This document shows, piece after piece, positions 58,681-64,000 of a stretch of DNA of 64,000 nt; the first letter of the stretch is position 1; the number at the start of each line of letters is the position of its first letter. The translations under genes and the position numbers were made by a program. Under the pieces are notes generated by a model. The model had not been told where the DNA came from. It saw nothing but the letters and a program-made list of their open reading frames with translations, and searched no databases. The DNA is from an uncultured Rhodospirillales bacterium (GTDB lineage: Bacteria; Pseudomonadota; Alphaproteobacteria; ATCC43930; CGMCC-115725): positions 1 through 64,000 of the forward strand of contig CAIKMD010000001.1 in NCBI GenBank assembly GCA_903828515.1, given 5' to 3'.

Positions 58681-58799
58681 GCTCCAATACGAGCGGATGC
58701 CCGGCAGACCTGACCGGCTCTACGGCACCGGAATCAAATCCAACTATCAGGGCCAGAGCCTGGCGCTGGCCAAGCAGTTCAAGCCGTTTTCGGGCTGAT
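58681..58799 (+). pseudogene. displaced dcd 3' end (right copy of the direct repeat)
   Basis: In the dcd frame this reads LQYERMPGRPDRLYGTGIKS..., through to PFSG and a stop, with no start codon or upstream dcd sequence. Compared with the functional end, one of four substitutions changes the protein (Ala to Pro); three are silent. A silent bias means both versions were once selected as coding DNA, so one came from a different dcd allele. It starts eight bases after the TIR stop codon. Confidence 0.9.
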
Positions 58800-58966
58800 T
58801 GCCGGCCTCAATCCGCGTCTCGCCGATCCCTGGCAACGCTTAACCCGGCGCTAACCATTTATTAACCTTGATTCATCAGAGTTAAGTTTCAATTAAGTTT
58901 AGATGAATCTTCGTTAACTGTGCTTGCGGGAGCCCCTGTCCCGCGCCGATACTTGGAGACGTTTTC

Positions 58967-60604
<1,638 letters not shown>

Positions 60605-60608
60605 TCGA

Positions 60609-61229
60609 TTGCCCCAAGCCATCGTCCTTGCCGTCATCGCCGGATATGCCGACGCCGCGGGATATCTGCGTTTCGACGCCTTCGCCGGCATGATGACTGG
60701 CAACACGGTGCTGATGGGCATGGCCGCGGCGCGCCACGCGCCGCTGGCATCACTCGGCTATTGCGGATTGATCGCGATCTTCTTCGCCGGCGCATTGAGT
60801 GGACGCAGCCTCATCCAGCTCGGCCGCAGCCCCAATTTCGTTTTCGCGATCGAAGCCGCCCTGCTGTTCCTGACCGATGCGATCGGCGCCGGCTGGGCGA
60901 TCGTGCCACTGGTCGTGGCGATGGGCGTTCAGAGCACCGCCATGACCCAATTCCACGGCGTTCGCCTCAATACCGTCTTCATCACCGGCAATCTGCAGCG
61001 TTTCGCCGAGGGTCTTGCCAGTCGCCACGGTCCGCGCCGCAAAGGCGAACCGATGCCGCCCGAGGGACAGGGCAAGATCTGGATTTTCGGCTGGGTCTGG
61101 CTCGGCTACGCGGCCGGCGCCGGGTTCGGCGCCGCCGGCGCCGAGTATCTGAGCTGGCCGCTGCTCATTCCGGTCGCTCTCTTGGGCTATATCGCCTGGG
61201 AAAATCACCGGGCGGCAGGCTTCGCCTAA
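60609..61229 (+). CDS. DUF1275 (YoaK-like) membrane protein
   Basis: 206 residues from TTG 60609, four bases after the kinase stop. About six helices. VIAGYADAAGYLRFDAFAGMMTGNTVLMG at the start and FHGVRLNTVFITGNLQRFAEGL in the middle are diagnostic of DUF1275. The function of the family is unknown; transport has been suggested. Close spacing suggests co-transcription with the kinase. Confidence 0.85.
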   Translation: MPQAIVLAVIAGYADAAGYLRFDAFAGMMTGNTVLMGMAAARHAPLASLGYCGLIAIFFAGALSGRSLIQLGRSPNFVFAIEAALLFLTDAIGAGWAIVPLVVAMGVQSTAMTQFHGVRLNTVFITGNLQRFAEGLASRHGPRRKGEPMPPEGQGKIWIFGWVWLGYAAGAGFGAAGAEYLSWPLLIPVALLGYIAWENHRAAGFA

Positions 61230-61365
61230 CCGCTAGATATCGCTGTCCATCGCTCCTTATCACCTAGCTATAGATTTTTTGGGCTCCAAACGGCACTATG
61301 CGAAGCGGCGTCTCAATGGCTGAGAATCGCCTGATTTGGTGTGGCGGGGGAGCCGCAAAGCGCTC

Positions 61366-64000
<2,635 letters not shown>

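Larger units (their letters stand above)
57441..58799 (+). mobile_element. small integrated element carrying one TIR gene, in the 3' end of dcd
   Basis: A 1240-base unit (57441-58680) plus one 119-base repeat, inserted at the 3' end of dcd. Its base composition differs from the chromosome: three sampled 60-base lines of the gene hold 24, 25 and 30 G+C, against about two thirds in dcd. The flanking repeats are copies of host sequence, not inverted repeats. There is no integrase, transposase or terminal inverted repeat inside, so movement would need a recombinase in trans, or the gene arrived by homologous exchange. Confidence 0.6.

Overview
The window reads as a continuous piece of an alphaproteobacterial chromosome with high G+C, most likely Rhodospirillales or a close relative. 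The order comF-grxC-nitrilase-DUF1178, the argJ / parvulin / secA block, the ffh-rpsP-rimM-trmD-rplS-leuC run, the double-length dCTP deaminase and the xerD-accA pair point that way. This is inference from gene order and protein character; no rRNA or tRNA gene was seen. Coding density is high, and many neighbours overlap by ATGA or GTGA.

Layout. 1-936 is the 3' end of a porin. 1011-7083 is a branched-chain amino-acid-type ABC transporter operon (livK-livH-[FkbM methyltransferase]-livM-livG-livF) with a foreign-looking methyltransferase between the permeases. 7213-11093 is comF-grxC-nitrilase-DUF1178-pgk plus a small ORF. 11151-18229 holds an NDUFAF5-like methyltransferase, a Tat-exported carbonic anhydrase-like protein, mutT, argJ, a parvulin and secA. 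18389-20714 is a DegP protease and an OmpR-type regulator with no kinase beside it. 20718-24487 is accA-xerD and two uncharacterised genes. 24632-27955 is aroK-aroB, a DUF2889 gene and a second HtrA-like protease lacking a signal peptide.

28098-38281 is an exopolysaccharide block: a glycosyltransferase and a WalW-like deacetylase facing a PrsT/PrsR/PrsK/sugar-transferase operon of the PEP-CTERM (XrtA) type. No exosortase or PEP-CTERM substrate is present in the window. 38611-46687 is a luciferase-like monooxygenase, leuB-leuD-leuC with a small opposite-strand gene inside, and the ribosome/SRP group. 47771-52140 is dapF-mtaB-ftsY-phosphodiesterase. 52233-56103 is small-molecule metabolism, including an ArsR/SRPBCC pair behind a striking three-unit operator.

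The most unusual locus is 56291-58799. The dCTP deaminase gene (dcd) is followed at once by a single low-G+C gene for a pentapeptide-repeat/TIR protein. A second 119-bp copy of the dcd 3' end lies just after it (115 of 119 bases identical; three of the four differences are synonymous). This is the footprint expected when a small element inserts into the 3' end of a host gene and restores its reading frame, as elements do in tRNA genes. Here the target is a nucleotide-pool enzyme gene and the cargo is a probable NAD-consuming defence effector, with no recombinase inside. From 58967 to the end there is a two-component signalling cluster: a REC-PAS-histidine kinase, a DUF1275 membrane protein and an RpfC-like hybrid kinase that runs off the window.
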